Source of the DNA: Morchella semilibera
Lineage: Eukaryota > Ascomycota > Pezizomycetes > Pezizales > Morchellaceae
Assembly (NCBI GenBank): GCA_009192285.1
Contig: CM018607.1
Location: 1,177,736 to 1,241,735 of the forward strand
Length of the DNA: 64,000 bases
Direction of reading: 5' to 3'
In this document: piece after piece, positions 11,773-24,274 of the stretch
How the letters are laid out: every line of letters starts with the position of its first letter
How positions within the stretch are numbered: the first letter of the stretch is position 1
Notes under the pieces: generated by a model
Told to the model about the DNA's origin: nothing
Seen by the model: only the letters and a program-made list of their open reading frames with translations
Databases searched by the model: none
Position numbers and translations under genes: made by a program

Positions 11773-13446
11773 TATAGCAAGCGGGTAAGGAGCGTCAATA
11801 GCGATAGGACTGCCAAACCGATATTCTTAAAAAGCAAGGGGAGAGTTCATTTGCATGTGATTTTTTGATTCCTTTTCTTCGCATTTAAGGCGTTGTTTTG
11901 CTACGCGGGGCAAAAGCATTCTGCATAGGCCGCTAGTTCGGGCATTGCTGTATGGCTGTTGGACGTGGGGGAGGAGAGGGGAATGCAGATGAAAGTAACG
12001 GAGCATGATTAGTGGGGGGTAGGGTGATGTATGGGTGTGTGGGTGTGGGCAGGCACTTTTTTTTGTACCCCTTTTCTGTCCATTTGTTTGTTTCTGGTAT
12101 AATTCACCATTTCGCACTTTGTTTCCTCCCCCTTTCGCCTATTATTTTATTTCCTCATTATCTTTTAGCAACCACTTCTTTAGTGTTGTCAAAGTCGAAT
12201 CTGTCCCCACTAAAACCTAGTAGGCTATCCCCCCCCCTTCCCCCCGGTTATTCTGGTCGTAACTAAAGCGGTCTTATAATTCATTTTAAATATAAAGACA
12301 CCATCTTCCAATATAAAAAATTTGTTCGTGGGGTTAGATGTGTAGCCGCCAGGATTGATATACATGGCGTGCAGCCACCCTGCGCGAAGATATACTGTAC
12401 AGCACTTAATTAACCCTTACAGCATCCAGGGTTCATCCCTCAAGTATGGCTGTAAACTCATGAATGTCCCATCATATCAAGCATCAAGTTCCCAGGGGCT
12501 TTAACATAGTATGCAACCGGTGCATAACCAGTGCATGTAGCTTTTTTTTTTTGTTTGTTTGCCCTTTCTTTCTTCTTTCTTAGCTAGGAGTGTGTGTGAG
12601 CATCATTGATCGCCAGAAGGTATATAGATGATTCAAAGCTCGGAGCTCGCTCCACAGATGAAGACATCAAAGTGGGGGGAAAGGGGGGGTATGTAATATG
12701 GAGGACTAGAGAGAGAGAGAGGGGGGGGGGGGACGCACGAAAAGGAAGCGGAGCGGGGCGGCAGCGGTAACTACACATACTCTATCCACCCATTTGCGTC
12801 TTGGTTGTTGTATTGTTTTGTACATGTAGTATGTTGCTTGGTTTCGTGGGGCTTGCCCCGCTCTGCTCTGGATGAAGGGCGCTTTCCCACCACAACCACC
12901 AGTTTACTAACTACATGTAGGTAGGTACATGTGCCCCCCCTCCCAAAAATAAAAACCCACAGATGTAAACGAGTGACAACTCATGACGCACGCTAGTCTA
13001 ACTACATGTAGTAAATACCCCCTACCCCCTACCCCCTACCCCACTATTACATACATCTCTTCCGCGAAATACAGTATAGTCTACTTGCTATATATACTGC
13101 GTAGTAGTACATGTAGTTATTGGGCTTGGGTGTGATGTGCTGGCTCCATCCGGGACGGGCGTCACAGGTTATCACTCGGGCTCCTGTCACGCCCCCCACC
13201 TAACATCACGCCGCCCACACACAGACCATGGGTTTCAAACAATGTTTAAGGGGGAGGAGATATATATATATGTATAACTATGCTGTAAATAAATAACTAT
13301 GAAATCTAGACCACCACAAAAGCCCATCTATACACATTACATAGCTAGCTAGGGGGATTAAGAAGGGAAAGGAAATAGAGAAAAAGAAAGAAAGAAAAAC
13401 TGCGTGGAATTAGCTACATAGAGTGTCCTATTTACTTTACTTTACT
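11773..13446. other. Intergenic spacer between PKC1 and APL6 (convergent)
   Basis: No gene seen. It contains a (GA)n-G12 run at 12705-12732, four TACATGTA palindromes (12821, 12912, 13003, 13108), two bipartite CGAGTGAY motifs (12970 +, 13159-13178 -), a TACCCCC array (13016-13041) and a TTTAC array touching the APL6 stop. Confidence 0.6.
13016..13041. repeat. TACCCCC heptanucleotide array
   Basis: Three to four copies of TACCCCC(T). It resembles but does not equal the fungal telomere repeat. Confidence 0.75.
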
Positions 13447-13452
13447 TTACTT
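13430..13452. repeat. TTTAC pentanucleotide array at the APL6 stop
   Basis: Four to five copies of TTTAC ending a few bases inside the APL6 coding end, so the last codons of the gene border the array. Confidence 0.7.
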
Positions 13453-16000
13453 GGCCTGTGTTTGTGTTTGTGTTAGTAGGCTTGAGCCCTCGTTGCCCGA
13501 GTCCTCTTCTTCGTCCTCTTCTTCGTCCTCTTCTTCGTCTTCATCCTCCTCCTCGTCATCACTCTCCTCCTCTTCACTCTCCTCCTCCTCGCTGTCCTCC
13601 TCCTCCTCACTTTCCTCCTCCTCACTCCTAAAAAAGTCCTCCAAGCTCTCCACCTTCTCCTTCTCCTTCACCTTGACCCCCTCAGGCCTCCACACAGGAC
13701 TCCTATCGGGCGTCGCCACCGCCGGACTCCCACTCCCAGCGCCCAGCGCCCTCTTCCCCCCCACAACCTTCTTTTCTACCTCTCCCTCCACCACTATATC
13801 TCGTACACTCGGGCTCGGTGCCCTGCTCTCGCTCACCCAGTCCTCCAGCGGCTCATAGCCCATGACCTGCTCACCCTCGCCCACCACCATCGCCGCCGAC
13901 CCAACCGTGTACCGCTCCCGCCCTGTTGACGGCGACGGCGCCTGCGGCGTCGGCTTCGGCGCGAGCAGCAGCAGCGTGGCGAGCGGCGTGGACGATGGCG
14001 TCGACAGGATGGACTTGTAGAGACGGGCGCGGTCGCGGAGGTCGTAGCTGAGGTCGTAGCGCGCAAGGAGGGTGATGTATGCGAAGAGGAGTGCCACGGG
14101 GTGTTTCTCCTGGCCCTCCTCCTGCTGCTGCTGCCCCTCTGCAGCAGCAGTATTGCCCGACTGTGTGCGGTCCAGATGATGCGCATACACTTTTGCAGCC
14201 AGTAGCACAATCTGCAGCTTTGCCGCCTCACCCTCCAGCACAAACGTCTTCGCCAGCAGGCGGAGCGTGTCCGCCGCAATATTATCCCCGCGGTTGACAC
14301 CCGCAAACTCGCCGACAAGCCAAATGATGCTCGCGCGGGCGTTCGGGTTGACTGCCGTGTCGAGTGCCTTTGCAAGACGTACGACGGTTGCGCCGTGCGC
14401 TGCCGGATTCTGCAGGATGATATGGCGTATGACGGTTAAGCTCTCTGCGACGAGCGTGCCCTCGCCGGTCTCGACTAGGCGTAGCAGGAGCTTGAGGCAG
14501 CGTGCGGCGTTACGTACTTCGCTCTGCGCACAGCGGCCGATGGCGCGGACGGCCTCGCGGACGAGCGGCGTGTCGTGGGTGTTTGCAAAGTACTCGAGTT
14601 CGCTGAGGATCAGGTTCTTGGTGCGCGTGGAGGTGTGTGGGAAGATGAGAGTTAGGAGCTCGAGCTTGAGGCGCCAGATATGTGGTGGGTCGGAGGCGTG
14701 GACAAGAAAGTGAGTAGCGTAGGGGGTGAAGGGGTGCGGCGTTTTCAGCGCAATGGAGACGATGTTGAGCAGGGCGATGTGCTGGATGTCGGTGGGGGCG
14801 CGGAGGAGAGAGATGAGGGGGCCGGCGACGGTGGGGAGGGAGGAGGCGGGGGCGAGGTGCGTGTAGAGGCGGGCGACGGCGACGATGACCTAGGATTAGG
14901 TTGTTAGAGAGACTTGTATATAATAGTGCTAGTAGTAGCAGAGGGGGTAAGGTAATGATCGTTTGGTGGTAATATTTTACGTACAGCGCTGTTCCGGCTC
15001 TGAAGCAGCGGGATGCAGCTTCGGAGGAGGAGCTCCAAGTCCGGGTCCATAGCTGTGCTTCTCCTCTTTCCCTTCTTCCCACTCCCCGCCTCATCCCCGC
15101 TCTCATCCGAGTAGAAGTCATCCCCAGCTTTAGCCCCCGTAGTAGCAGTAACCCTCTTGGCCTTCTCCGCCCTGGCCGGAAAGTTTGCCCTCGCATACCC
15201 CGTCAGCACCCTCAGCACTGCCAGCTGCCCCCACTCATCCATATCAATCAGCATCCTCGCCAGCGCCCTATACCTTCCATGTAGGAGCTCCCACCTCCTC
15301 GGACAAACCCCTTCAAACGCCACGACCGCTGCGCCCACCACATAGAAGCTCGTATCCCCCAGCAGCGTATTCAGACATTCTACCAGCGCCGGCAGCGTCC
15401 CCGGGTCCAGGCGATAGCACTTTGGCACAGCGACGGCGGCGGCCTTGCGCACGTAGGCGGACATGTCTCCGGCGCAGCGCTTGATTCCCAGGGCGACGAT
15501 CTGCGAGATTACGGGCACACGGATGCCGGACATGACACGGATGGCCATGGCGCGCACGAGCTGCGACTGGTCCGTGAGCGCCTTTTGGATGGTGTTTATG
15601 GAGAGTAGTGCGAGGTCGGGCTCGGACTCGGCATAGCGGAGGAGGTAGATGTAGACGAGTTTTTTGATCTCGAGGTTTGGGGAGGCGACGTTCTTGACGA
15701 CATCGGCGAAGAAGGGACTGCTATCGGTGCCGCGGGACATCATCTATTTGGGGGTTAGTGTTGGGTAAGAGGTGGGGGGATAGGGATTGGAAGAGGGGGG
15801 GGGGGGGTACAGACAGAGATGACTTTTCGAAGGCCATCGAGGACCTCACGCTCCATACGGGAATTGAGAAGCTTCTTGGTCTCTGTGGGACTGGGGGTAG
15901 TGTCGTGGGTACGGCCAGAGACGGCGGCAGATTGTGCAGCTTCGAGGGTGAGATCGCGGGCTGTCTCGAGGAGAGTGGAGATCCGGGAGAGGGACTCCAT
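13447..16000 (-). CDS. APL6: AP-3 adaptor complex beta subunit
   Basis: Large subunit of the AP-3 coat that sorts cargo from Golgi/endosome directly to the vacuole. Three exons (16000-15815, 15743-14985, 14889-13447) give 795 aa with frame kept. The trunk begins with the family's conserved block: a Ser-Arg-Gly loop (MMSRGTDSSPFF), VVKNVASPNLEIKKLVY, and the hydrophobic HEAT-like helices of adaptins. The C-terminal hinge is strongly acidic (long Glu/Asp/Ser run at 13500-13620), as in other AP-3 beta chains. Intron 1 needs an unusual GTCTGT donor followed by a 13-nt C run. No separate ear domain is visible, which agrees with the short fungal form. Confidence 0.92.
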
Positions 16001-16407
16001 AGTTGCTGCTGTTTTTCGGGGTGGTGGAGAGGCGGGGAGTGAGGGGTGAGGGGTGAGGGGTGAGGGGTGATGGTGATGATGATGTTGATAAGTCGTGAGA
16101 GTCGTGAGAATGAGGATGGTGGGGCTAATGTGGCTGGAATAGTGGGTGTACCTACATGTACGGTATATCCATGTACTTGTATGTATGCAGTGTGGCTTGT
16201 GGGGGGGAGAAGGGGAAGGGAATCGATTGATTGAGGAATCGAATCGATATAATTACAGGGTCTACGTCATTGGTGGGAGCAACTGTGTGTCTGTGTGTCT
16301 GTCTCTCATGTGGCTTGGGTGCTATAGATAGCAGATACAAGTATTCACTACACACTACTGCTACTACTACTATCTCTACTGCACTACCGACTCGGGATAC
16401 CAACAGC
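16001..16407. promoter_or_regulatory. Divergent promoter region, APL6 / small membrane protein
   Basis: A 407-bp spacer between two divergent start codons. It carries a (GAGGGGT)4 array (16039-16069), which reads as CACCCCT repeats in the APL6 leader, and one TACATGTA (16153). No TATA box is obvious. Confidence 0.5.
16039..16069. repeat. GAGGGGT heptanucleotide array in the APL6 leader
   Basis: Four tandem copies of GAGGGGT about 40 bp upstream of the APL6 ATG; the sense strand reads CACCCCT. Confidence 0.85.
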
Positions 16408-16804
16408 ATGCTCTGGCTCCTGATCCCCGTCTTCATAGTCCCACTCGTTCTCTTCCTCTGTGAGTCCCCCCCCACCCCTCTCCCCCCTCTCCCCCCTCAA
16501 AAAAAAAAAAAAAAAGCACGTACCCTATCCTCTAATATTAATTTAAAAAAAAAAAGTCTATCTTGCTATCTCCTCCTGTCTCGGCGACCCCCTCCGACGA
16601 CGAGGACGAGGACGGGGAGGGCTTCTAAGACCTTCATACGGCCGCACGTACCTCAACTCCATCTCCAGTGGCGCCTGGGAGAACGTCGAGATGAGCCGGA
16701 TCGAGCGGGAGAGGGAGGACGACGACTCTGACTTTGCGTCTGAGGGGGAGGAAGAGGGGGAGGGTGGTGGTGGTGGTGATCGTGGGATCATGGATAGGTG
16801 GTAG
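16408..16804 (+). CDS. Small predicted single-pass membrane protein (unrecognised)
   Basis: I do not recognise the family. Exon 1 (16408-16459) encodes a start and a strongly hydrophobic helix (MLWLLIPVFIVPLVLFL). The donor is GTGAGT followed by C8. Exon 2 ends at the stop 16802-16804 in the frame reading SYGRTYLNSISSGAWENVEMSRIE, then an acidic Asp/Glu and Gly tail. Two acceptors keep that frame (after AAAAAAAAG near 16555, or after GGGGAG near 16619), so length is about 80-115 aa. Support: an N-terminal membrane anchor plus a well-formed non-repetitive segment with no stops, and a divergent promoter shared with APL6. It could be a conserved short fungal ER/Golgi protein. Confidence 0.5.
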
Positions 16805-17428
16805 CTACATACATGTGGTCTGTAGGCATAGCTTTTTTTTTTCACTGTTTTTACGGGGGACGGAGATATCACGGATCAGAGTGTGCAGCAGTAATATGAT
16901 GATGATGATGATGATGTAATGATAGTTATGTGCAGTGTCGTGGTGGGGAAGGGAAGGAAACCCTAGCGCTAACCTTAAAAATTCAAACCTGCGGCTCTAA
17001 AAAAACCAAAAAATAGGAAGGTCGGAGAAAGATGCTTAGTGAGTTGCCTGATACACTATCAGACCCAAAGCTACGAACGAAGGAGGTGAACTCGTGCAGT
17101 TTGGGTGTGAAGTGGAACAAGTAACCACTAGGCCACCGCCTTATGTCTGCTTTCATTCTTTCTACACTTTTATTCTGGCGCCGTTGGCTAACCGGCTGCC
17201 CTAACCCATAGACTTTGCCAAGGTTAATTAAGGTTTTAAGCCGCAACCTCGTTTGGGATAAGCGTGGACCTGTTGGCCCAACGTCGCGTCTCCCGCAGAA
17301 ACGAGGGAACAAAACACAGAAAAAGAGAACAAAACCTCCTCCTCTCTTTCTCTCTTTCTCGCACTCTCTCCCCCCTCTCTGCTTCAATTTCAAAACCTGC
17401 AGATCCATCAATCCCCTCCGCAAATACA
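16805..17428. other. Spacer and CLP1 leader
   Basis: 624 bp without a gene. A short GATGATGAT run lies at 16896-16915. The stretch 17330-17400 is very C/T-rich (CTCTCTTTCTCTC), typical of a fungal promoter/leader before CLP1. A tRNA A-box-like segment on the minus strand near 17100-17145 lacks a matching B-box. Confidence 0.5.
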
Positions 17429-19077
17429 ATGGCAGTACCAGGTCTCCAGCTAGCAGACCTCTCCATCGGCCAGTCCTTCCCCAACTTCTCCACGGGCCAG
17501 TCCATCGACCCACAATCCGCAGATTCCCCCGCAGAAAAGATCCATGAGATAGGAAAATGCCGCGAATGGCGCTTCGAGGTCGCCTTCAACACCAACGTAG
17601 AAGTCAAGGTAAGAAGGGAAGGGGAAAAAAAAGAAAAAAGAAAACCCAAGATTTCACCCCATCCCATGGGCTAACATTCACCAGCTCCTCAAAGGTACCG
17701 CCGAGATCTTTGGAACTGAACTCCCCATCGGCCACAAGTTCACCTTCACCGGCTGCAAGTCTGCCATCTACACCTGGTCCGGCTGCACGCTCTCCGTAAT
17801 GGGTACACCCACCGTCGAGTACACCTCCGAAGAGACACCCATGACCTCCTACACCAACCTGCACTTTGCACTTGAGAAGCTCCGCGGCGCCGCCTCCGAA
17901 TCCCCCACCAAGCAGGGACCCCGTGTCATGATCATCGGCCCCGAAGACGCCGGAAAGACCTCGCTCGTCAAGATCCTCACCGCATACGCTGTGCGCCAAG
18001 GCCGCATGCCCTGCGTCGTCAACCTCGACCCCAAGGAGGGCATGCTCTCCCTCCCAGGGACCCTCTCCGCAACCTCCTTCTCAACAATCATGGACGTCGA
18101 GGAGCACTTTGGCAGCTCACCAACCTCGGGCCCGTCACCGGTACCCGTAAAGCTGCCGCTTGTGTACTACTACGGTCTTTCATCGCCGGAGGCGAACGCA
18201 CCGCTCTACCGCGCCCTCGTCTCCCGCATGGCGCTGGCCGTCTCGTCGCGCCTCAGCGAGGAGGACAGCAGCCGTGTGAGCGGTTGTATTATCGACTCGT
18301 CGGGCAGCGCGGGCTACGACGTCATCTCGCATGCCGTGTCGGAGTTTAGCATCGACACGCTCGTGGTAGTGGGCAGCGAGCGGCTATATAGTGACATGGC
18401 ACGGCGGTTCGAGGGTCGCGAGACGGCGGGCACAGTCACGGTCGTGAAGCTGGCAAAGTCGGGGGGGTGCGTGGACCGCGAGGAGGCATTCCTGAAGCAG
18501 GCGAGGGAGACGGCGATTCGCGAGTATTTCTTTGGGGAGCCAAAGAGGACGCTGAGCCCCTATACGCTTACGGTGGGGCTCAACGAGGTGAATCTATGGC
18601 GTGTTGGCGAGGGTCTGTTTTTTCTTTCTTTCTTTCCCCTTCTGTCCGCTATTTCGGGGGAGAGCTAACGAAGGGGGTTACCTTACAGCGTCGACACTGA
18701 TAGCGGGTGTGCTCCCGATCGGGATGGAGGACACGCAGCCGTTGCTGGTCAAGACGACGCCGACGTCGCTGCTTCAGCATAGTGTGGCGGCGGTGCTGCA
18801 TGCCGAGGTGGGTGATACGGTCGAGGTGCTCGCAGAGAGCAGTGTTATGGGATTTGTGTACATGTAAGTCCCCCCCCCCCTCCCCTTCTCTTCCTCTCTA
18901 CATCTCTAGGTGTTGGTGGCGGTGGTGGTGGTGAGGGCTGACAGAGAGCGGTGCAGAGCAAGCGTGGACGACCAGAAACACTACATGAAGGTGCTCGCGC
19001 CGGTGCCTGGGCGGCTGCCGCCGAAGCCGCTGGTGGTGAGCAGCTTCCCGGAGCCGACGGCGAGTCTGGTTGGGTAG
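17429..19077 (+). CDS. CLP1: mRNA cleavage and polyadenylation factor CLP1
   Basis: Subunit of cleavage factor IA/CF II for pre-mRNA 3'-end formation. Four exons (17429-17608, 17685-18612, 18689-18863, 18957-19077) give 467 aa. The N-terminal beta domain (ECREWRFEV-like block, here KCREWRFEVAF) is followed by the central domain with P-loop GPEDAGKTS at about residue 144 and NLDPKEG as the second nucleotide-contact block. The C-terminal domain includes LVVVGSERL and ends with KVLAPVPGRLPPKPL. The P-loop keeps GKTS, so ATP binding is plausible; fungal Clp1 proteins are thought to bind ATP without acting as RNA kinases. The last donor (GTAAGT) is followed by C10. Confidence 0.95.
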
Positions 19078-20980
19078 GGTTGGTGGGTGGTGATGACGGG
19101 TTAATGTGGAGGTGGAGTTGGGGAGTTGTCTAGAGGAGGAGGGACAAATGTATGTTATGATGGTATGAAGCGATCTTTCTTTCCCCCTGTTTTTCTTTTT
19201 TGCCTAGTGATGTACGCGGGTGTAGTGTTATCTCTGCACTTCAGGAGGGGATGGGATGTGGTGGGTAGAGTGTAGAGTGTAGAGAAGATGGTGAGTGGGC
19301 GAGTAATAGCCTATGCAGCTGTATCCCCTATAGCACCTCTAATAGTGGGAGCTTGAAACGCCCATATATTACTTCTTACATATTATATTATATATCACAG
19401 CCATGCCCAACCAACCCGCAGTGATCTGTCGAAGCCCCCCGCCCCAGAGGGGGCGTAAGTGAAAGTAGAGACAAGAACAGCGGCGGTCTGGACTACATAC
19501 ATAGTATGTACGTGAGTGCTTAGATTATATTAGATGGCGGGCATCATGGGATATCACTCGCATAGATGATGGCTACACCGCGGGAGATTTCGGGCCGGTG
19601 GGCGCGGGGAGGAGGGAGAGGAGGAGGGGAAGGGGGGGTGAGAGCGGAGGTATTGGTTGGTGGAGGCGCTGTGTGGATTTTAACTGTCTCCTTGCTTGCC
19701 CTAATACATGTATATATATATACACATGTATCTATACACCCGATTCCCAGTCTCGAGCAGTCTCGAGCGGTATACAGTACATACACATAACCACACCCGC
19801 ATAGCCCGCCGCACTTCCCCCGCCGCCATCGCCATAGGGCGCCTTGGATAACTTACAACCTCGAAGGCGCCATCGAGCCCTTCCTATCCGTGGGGAGAGA
19901 GCCCTTCGTCGGTTCTTCTATGGCTGCATGTATGTATGCACTAATAACTGACTCGACCCCCAGCTGTAGGCGACGCAGTGTAAGCAGAAGTACATGCCCA
20001 AGATAAATGGCAATTGACGGATTGATATCGGCATAGCACGGCACAATCACACACCATCACTCGGCGGCCACGAACGGAGTTCAATCCCCCCCCCCTGGCC
20101 GGGTTGTTTTTTTTTTCTTACCACAAGGCTTGCGGAGTTGCACTACGCACATTTCCCCCCCCCCCCCGGGTAGGCTTAGTTGCGTGTTAAGGACCTGTAT
20201 ATGTGGGCGGGCTCGATCCATGACAGTTTTTGTACATGCCCAAGAAGTTGGGGTTATTGCGCGGGCCTGGCGGGTGCGTACAGTATCATACACAGAGTGA
20301 TCTATTCCATGTGTTGTCGTGCTACGGATCTAGGGGGGTGGTGTCTACTATGCCAAGATAGACTGGTATCAAGTCCCTCCTCTCTATGATGGTTATTCAA
20401 GTTGAGCTAATTGTAAATCAGATAAGGTAGCTAAATCGGTCAAAAAGTCGAGGTCTTCCGTAAATGTTTCTTTTCTTTACATATTCCATAGAAAACGCAC
20501 GCGTCACAACGAGTCATAATTCGTGACGCAGGCGCTCCCCAACCACCAAAGAGGAAAGGAATTCTAGGCCCTCTAACCTGCATCAATCCTGCTGTAGCCA
20601 CCTCAGGGCCATATACTAACGGGAAAATATGAAAGAACAAAAAAGTGTAATTGAAAGAGTGGCCTATATAGATACTTATACAAAACCACCGGATCTATTA
20701 CTTAATTCCAGCTCGTCAGCGTTGAACTCAAAGACAAAACTCCAACAAGAACCCAAACAAAGTTTCATGGTATGGTCAGTTAAGCGCTTCAAACAAACCG
20801 CGCTGGTACATGCCGTCATCCATTTCATTGGCATGTGTTTTCCCTCTGCCAAAAAAAGATGAGAAGAAAAAGAAGAAAAAGGGGAACGGGAGCGAGAACT
20901 ACGGCGAGTCCAAAAAATGAAAAGGAAAAAAAGAAAAGAAAAAAAAGAAAGAAAGAAACTTTTCTCGGTCGTCCCTCCAA
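19078..20980. other. Spacer between CLP1 and PAT1 (convergent)
   Basis: 1.9 kb with no supportable gene. It holds three bipartite CGAGTGAY motifs (19541-19560 -, 20044-20063 -, 20510-20529 +), a TACATGTA near 19704, and purine-rich A/G runs at 20860-20960 that are the PAT1 3' UTR. Confidence 0.55.
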
Positions 20981-23571
20981 CTACCCAAGCAATTCGACAT
21001 CCAACCCAATAGCTCTCATGAACAAATTTACATTCGCGTTCTTCTGCGCCCCAATTTCCGCCGGGAGTGATTTTGACGCCAAGACATTTTCCATTACACG
21101 TTCCCTGACCAACAGTCATTAATCGGCCTTTCGACATTTGGATAACTAAGGGGGGACAAAAACGTACCTAACCGCGCCCACAAGCATCTGCTGCTGTGAC
21201 ATACTGGCACCCACTGCTATACTTGCCAAAAACTGCCAAACATATACATCATCGACGGCCATTCCATTCGGCGGGAAACACTCCATCCAGTGCCCCTGTA
21301 AGGTTTCAAATAGGCGGTCATACATTCCTTGCCACTGAGCAAGTTCGTTATCATTTGCAGCCCCAGATTGCTTGACGATCTCAGCTCTGGAGGAAAACAT
21401 GGTTAGGAAGGCGAGCCCGATTTTTGTCTTTGAGACCAAAACTACATCAACTCGCTCCAAAAGAATCCCAAGAAGGCCAATAACGATCCTGAGTGGCGCC
21501 TCATACACATAGGATATGAGGGAAGGCAATACTGTCGAGGCAAAGAGATCGATTTCCTCGCGTGTTGCAGATGGAAGTGTTGTTTCATGAGGCTGATACA
21601 CACCATTCTTGACAACATCAAGGATGTCGAGATGGACTACAATCATTGTGAGGACTGTGACCCGTTGTTCTTCGTCAAGGTGTCTGAATATGCGTTGAAT
21701 TGCACGCTTCATCTTTGTATAGCTTAGAATCGCTATGAAGGGGTGTGTTTGATTGCTACTTGGATCGATAGGAGTCATAATCTTGAGTTCCTCCATAGTT
21801 TGCTTACAAGGGCTTGTCGTTTAGCTTCCCATTCAATGTGAATGCTTGTCTCTGGGAGTGGAGGGAGCTTTCCCCGATCGCGTTCGTGGCATTCTAGATT
21901 GAGAAGGGCGTTATAGACATTTTCAATGGTAAGGAGAAGTGTCTTTTTGCCTGCACCAGAGATGGTAGAGCGCTGGGTCTAGATGTATTTATTAGCATAT
22001 ATTATCACTCGATGGGGCAAGGGGGTGCGTACCTTCCGGGTTTGTTCGCCGGCTCCGGTTTCGCTCTTCTTGATATTAAGCATTGGGCGTGGCGTCTTGA
22101 CATTACTAAAGCTGATTTTCCCCAAGCTTCCTTCCAATACCAGCTGCGATGCCTTTGGCCTGGCTTTTGCTGCTGCAACAGCGCGTTGAACCTGTTGTTC
22201 CATACGATGGAGGTGATTATCTTGTCGCCGGTTTCCCCTTCCTTGTCGATATAAATAAGTTTGCGCAAACTGATTTAGTGGCTGGGTAGGGTTAGCTCTA
22301 GCACGGATCGCACTATGCACGATATAATAAAAGTCCTCGTTTGCAGCGTCATCAGCATTGTTGATGGATACAAGTTGCTGCAGCTGAATCCTTGTAATGA
22401 AATTCTTATCATTCGGTGTCATGAGTCCGTTGTAGCGGGCCAACTGCGCAATCTTATGGTTGCGTTTTAGGCGTTTGCCTTCTTCATCTAGAAACCTTGT
22501 CCTTTCGATTTCAGACATATTTTGAAGTTGTGAGGCAGGGGCATGAGGTGCCATTCCGTACACATTCCTTTGTTCCTGAAGTTGTTCATGCGGCGGCAAT
22601 CTTGCCCCACCCATCAGGCCTACAGGTGGCGGCGGGACTCCACGTAAATGCTCAGGGTGCTGTTGCTGATGAATCATTTGAGGGACCTGCATATGTTGCT
22701 GTTGTTGTTGCTGTTGTTGTTGCTGACTCCCTCGTAGCATATTTTGCACCTGCATGCTGAACGCTCCTCCATGTTGTGGGATCTGCTGATGGAAGTCGGG
22801 CTGTGAGACATACTGGTGCACCTGCTGAGGCGGAGGACCCTGAAATACTGGCTGCGGCGGCACCATGGCGGGTTTCTGGGCGTTCATGAGAATCTCTGCC
22901 TCGACTTCATCAAGGGACATATATTTCCTGGTATTTGGTGGTGGTGCACGAGCGGAGGGGGTTTGCTCGTGGTGGGTCTCTGCCGGAGGAGGAGGGGGGG
23001 TTGAAGAGATGGTAGTGCCACCCCATAAGGACATATCGGGGCGGAGTACTGGAACATGAGCAGGTGGGAGAATTTGTCGAGAGGGTTGCTGCTGTTGCTG
23101 CTGGGTGGAAGCAGAGTGGATTACCGACGGCTTCCGGGCAGAACGATTGAATACTTCGTGCTCTTCGTCCATTGCGTCTGCGACCTTCGCGGTTTGACCA
23201 TGAAAATCGAAATCTTTGCCTGAATATATTGATAATGATTAACATATGGCTAAAACCCAGGAATAGGCCGCTTAGAAAGTACCAATTTTGTCATCTGCGC
23301 CGCCGAAGGTTTCATCGTTAAAGGCATCATCCTTCTCATCCAGCGCATCGCCGAGGCCGTCGTAGGTATCTTCAAAATCAATTCTAAGAGTATATAATGT
23401 TAACATTATGCGACTTGATTGCCCTTTTACAGGATAAACACACCCATCGTCATCGTCATCGTCATCCGGCCTCGATGCGAAATGATCTGGGATCTGAGAA
23501 AAGCCTGGGGCTGTTGTGGGGTGTTGCCCACGGTCCCGTGGAGGCCCAGCATCAAATCCAAAAAACGACAT
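20981..23571 (-). CDS. PAT1: Pat1, mRNA decapping activator (frame interrupted once)
   Basis: P-body scaffold linking the Lsm1-7 ring, Dhh1 and Dcp2 for deadenylation-dependent decapping. Five exons: 23571-23444, 23383-23283, 23219-22033, 21978-21168, 21104-20981. The short N-terminal exon starts MSFFGFDAG and holds an Asp run; exon 3 has the Pro/Gln-rich middle with a poly-Gln; the C-terminal half has the alpha-helical Pat-C domain (RTRFLDEEGKRLKRNHKIAQL, HPFIAILSYTKMKRAIQRIF) and ends NVNLFMRAIGLDVELLG. At about 21791-21797 the frame breaks inside the conserved LWEELK block: one base seems missing (TGGAGG where TGGGAGG would continue). With it the protein would be about 783 aa. I treat this as a likely sequence error, not a pseudogene, because everything else is conserved. 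Confidence 0.9.
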
Positions 23572-24274
23572 TCTGAGGGAAGGCCGATTAATATAAGATG
23601 TTGTAGAGCACAGCAGAGAGCGTATGGCGTGTATCAAAAAAAAGTGGAAGGGTAAGATGATGATGATGAGAATGTTAGTTGATACGTAGGCGGGGGACCG
23701 AAGGTGGGGTGGGGTTGGTTGATTCGAGTTGTGGGCCTGAGATGGAAAAGGTGGAACGGCGCCACCTGCACCAACAACGGTTGGACAAATGAGGTTGGCA
23801 AATTGAGAGCCGCGATGCTTGATCCGGGCATGTAAATATACCCTCTTGTGGCATCTTCAGCTCCCGCTCTATATGACCTCCATGTAGTAAAGTGAAGAGT
23901 AGACCCCATTGGATAGATAATTTTGCCAAACAATGACTTCGTCCACCAACCCACCCGTTCTTACTATCCCAATCACTTAAGAACAGGGAGTATTACAGGT
24001 CCTTAGACCATTACCAGTTGTGGTGTTTCAATTTCGCCGCTGTCTCCAAACGACCCAAACGCCCCCCCTAGACTCGTCGTGGAAGATCCTTGTAGCTCTA
24101 TTCACACCTGCCTCGTAACCACTGTCACCCTTGCTTCTCCCATAAAGCCAGCTCTCCTCCATCTTCTTTCCTCTGCTCAATCGCGATACCTACCATCATA
24201 GCTTAATACACTCTCCTCTCTGTTTAGGTATTACAGCTCTTTGATAGCAGGTCTTACCCTTAGCCGGCCACAAG
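23572..24274. promoter_or_regulatory. Divergent promoter region, PAT1 / KTR mannosyltransferase
   Basis: 703 bp between divergent starts. The half next to the mannosyltransferase (24060-24230) is C/T-rich with CTCTCCTC runs. No repeated motif of the kinds described elsewhere was seen, and no other gene. Confidence 0.5.

Noticed and set aside
13016-13041. Interstitial telomere repeat
   Set aside because: The TACCCCC unit differs from TTAGGG/CCCTAA; it is a simple repeat.
13833-14375. 180-codon Arg/Ser-rich minus-strand frame
   Set aside because: Alternative frame within the third exon of APL6, which carries the conserved adaptin sequence.
20044-20090. B-box-like GTTCAATCC near 20079
   Set aside because: No A-box 30-60 bp upstream and no foldable acceptor stem; followed by a C11 run.
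21780-21800. A 17-nt GT-AG intron that would rescue the PAT1 frame
   Set aside because: Too short for the spliceosome in fungi; it would also delete the conserved SKLWE residues.
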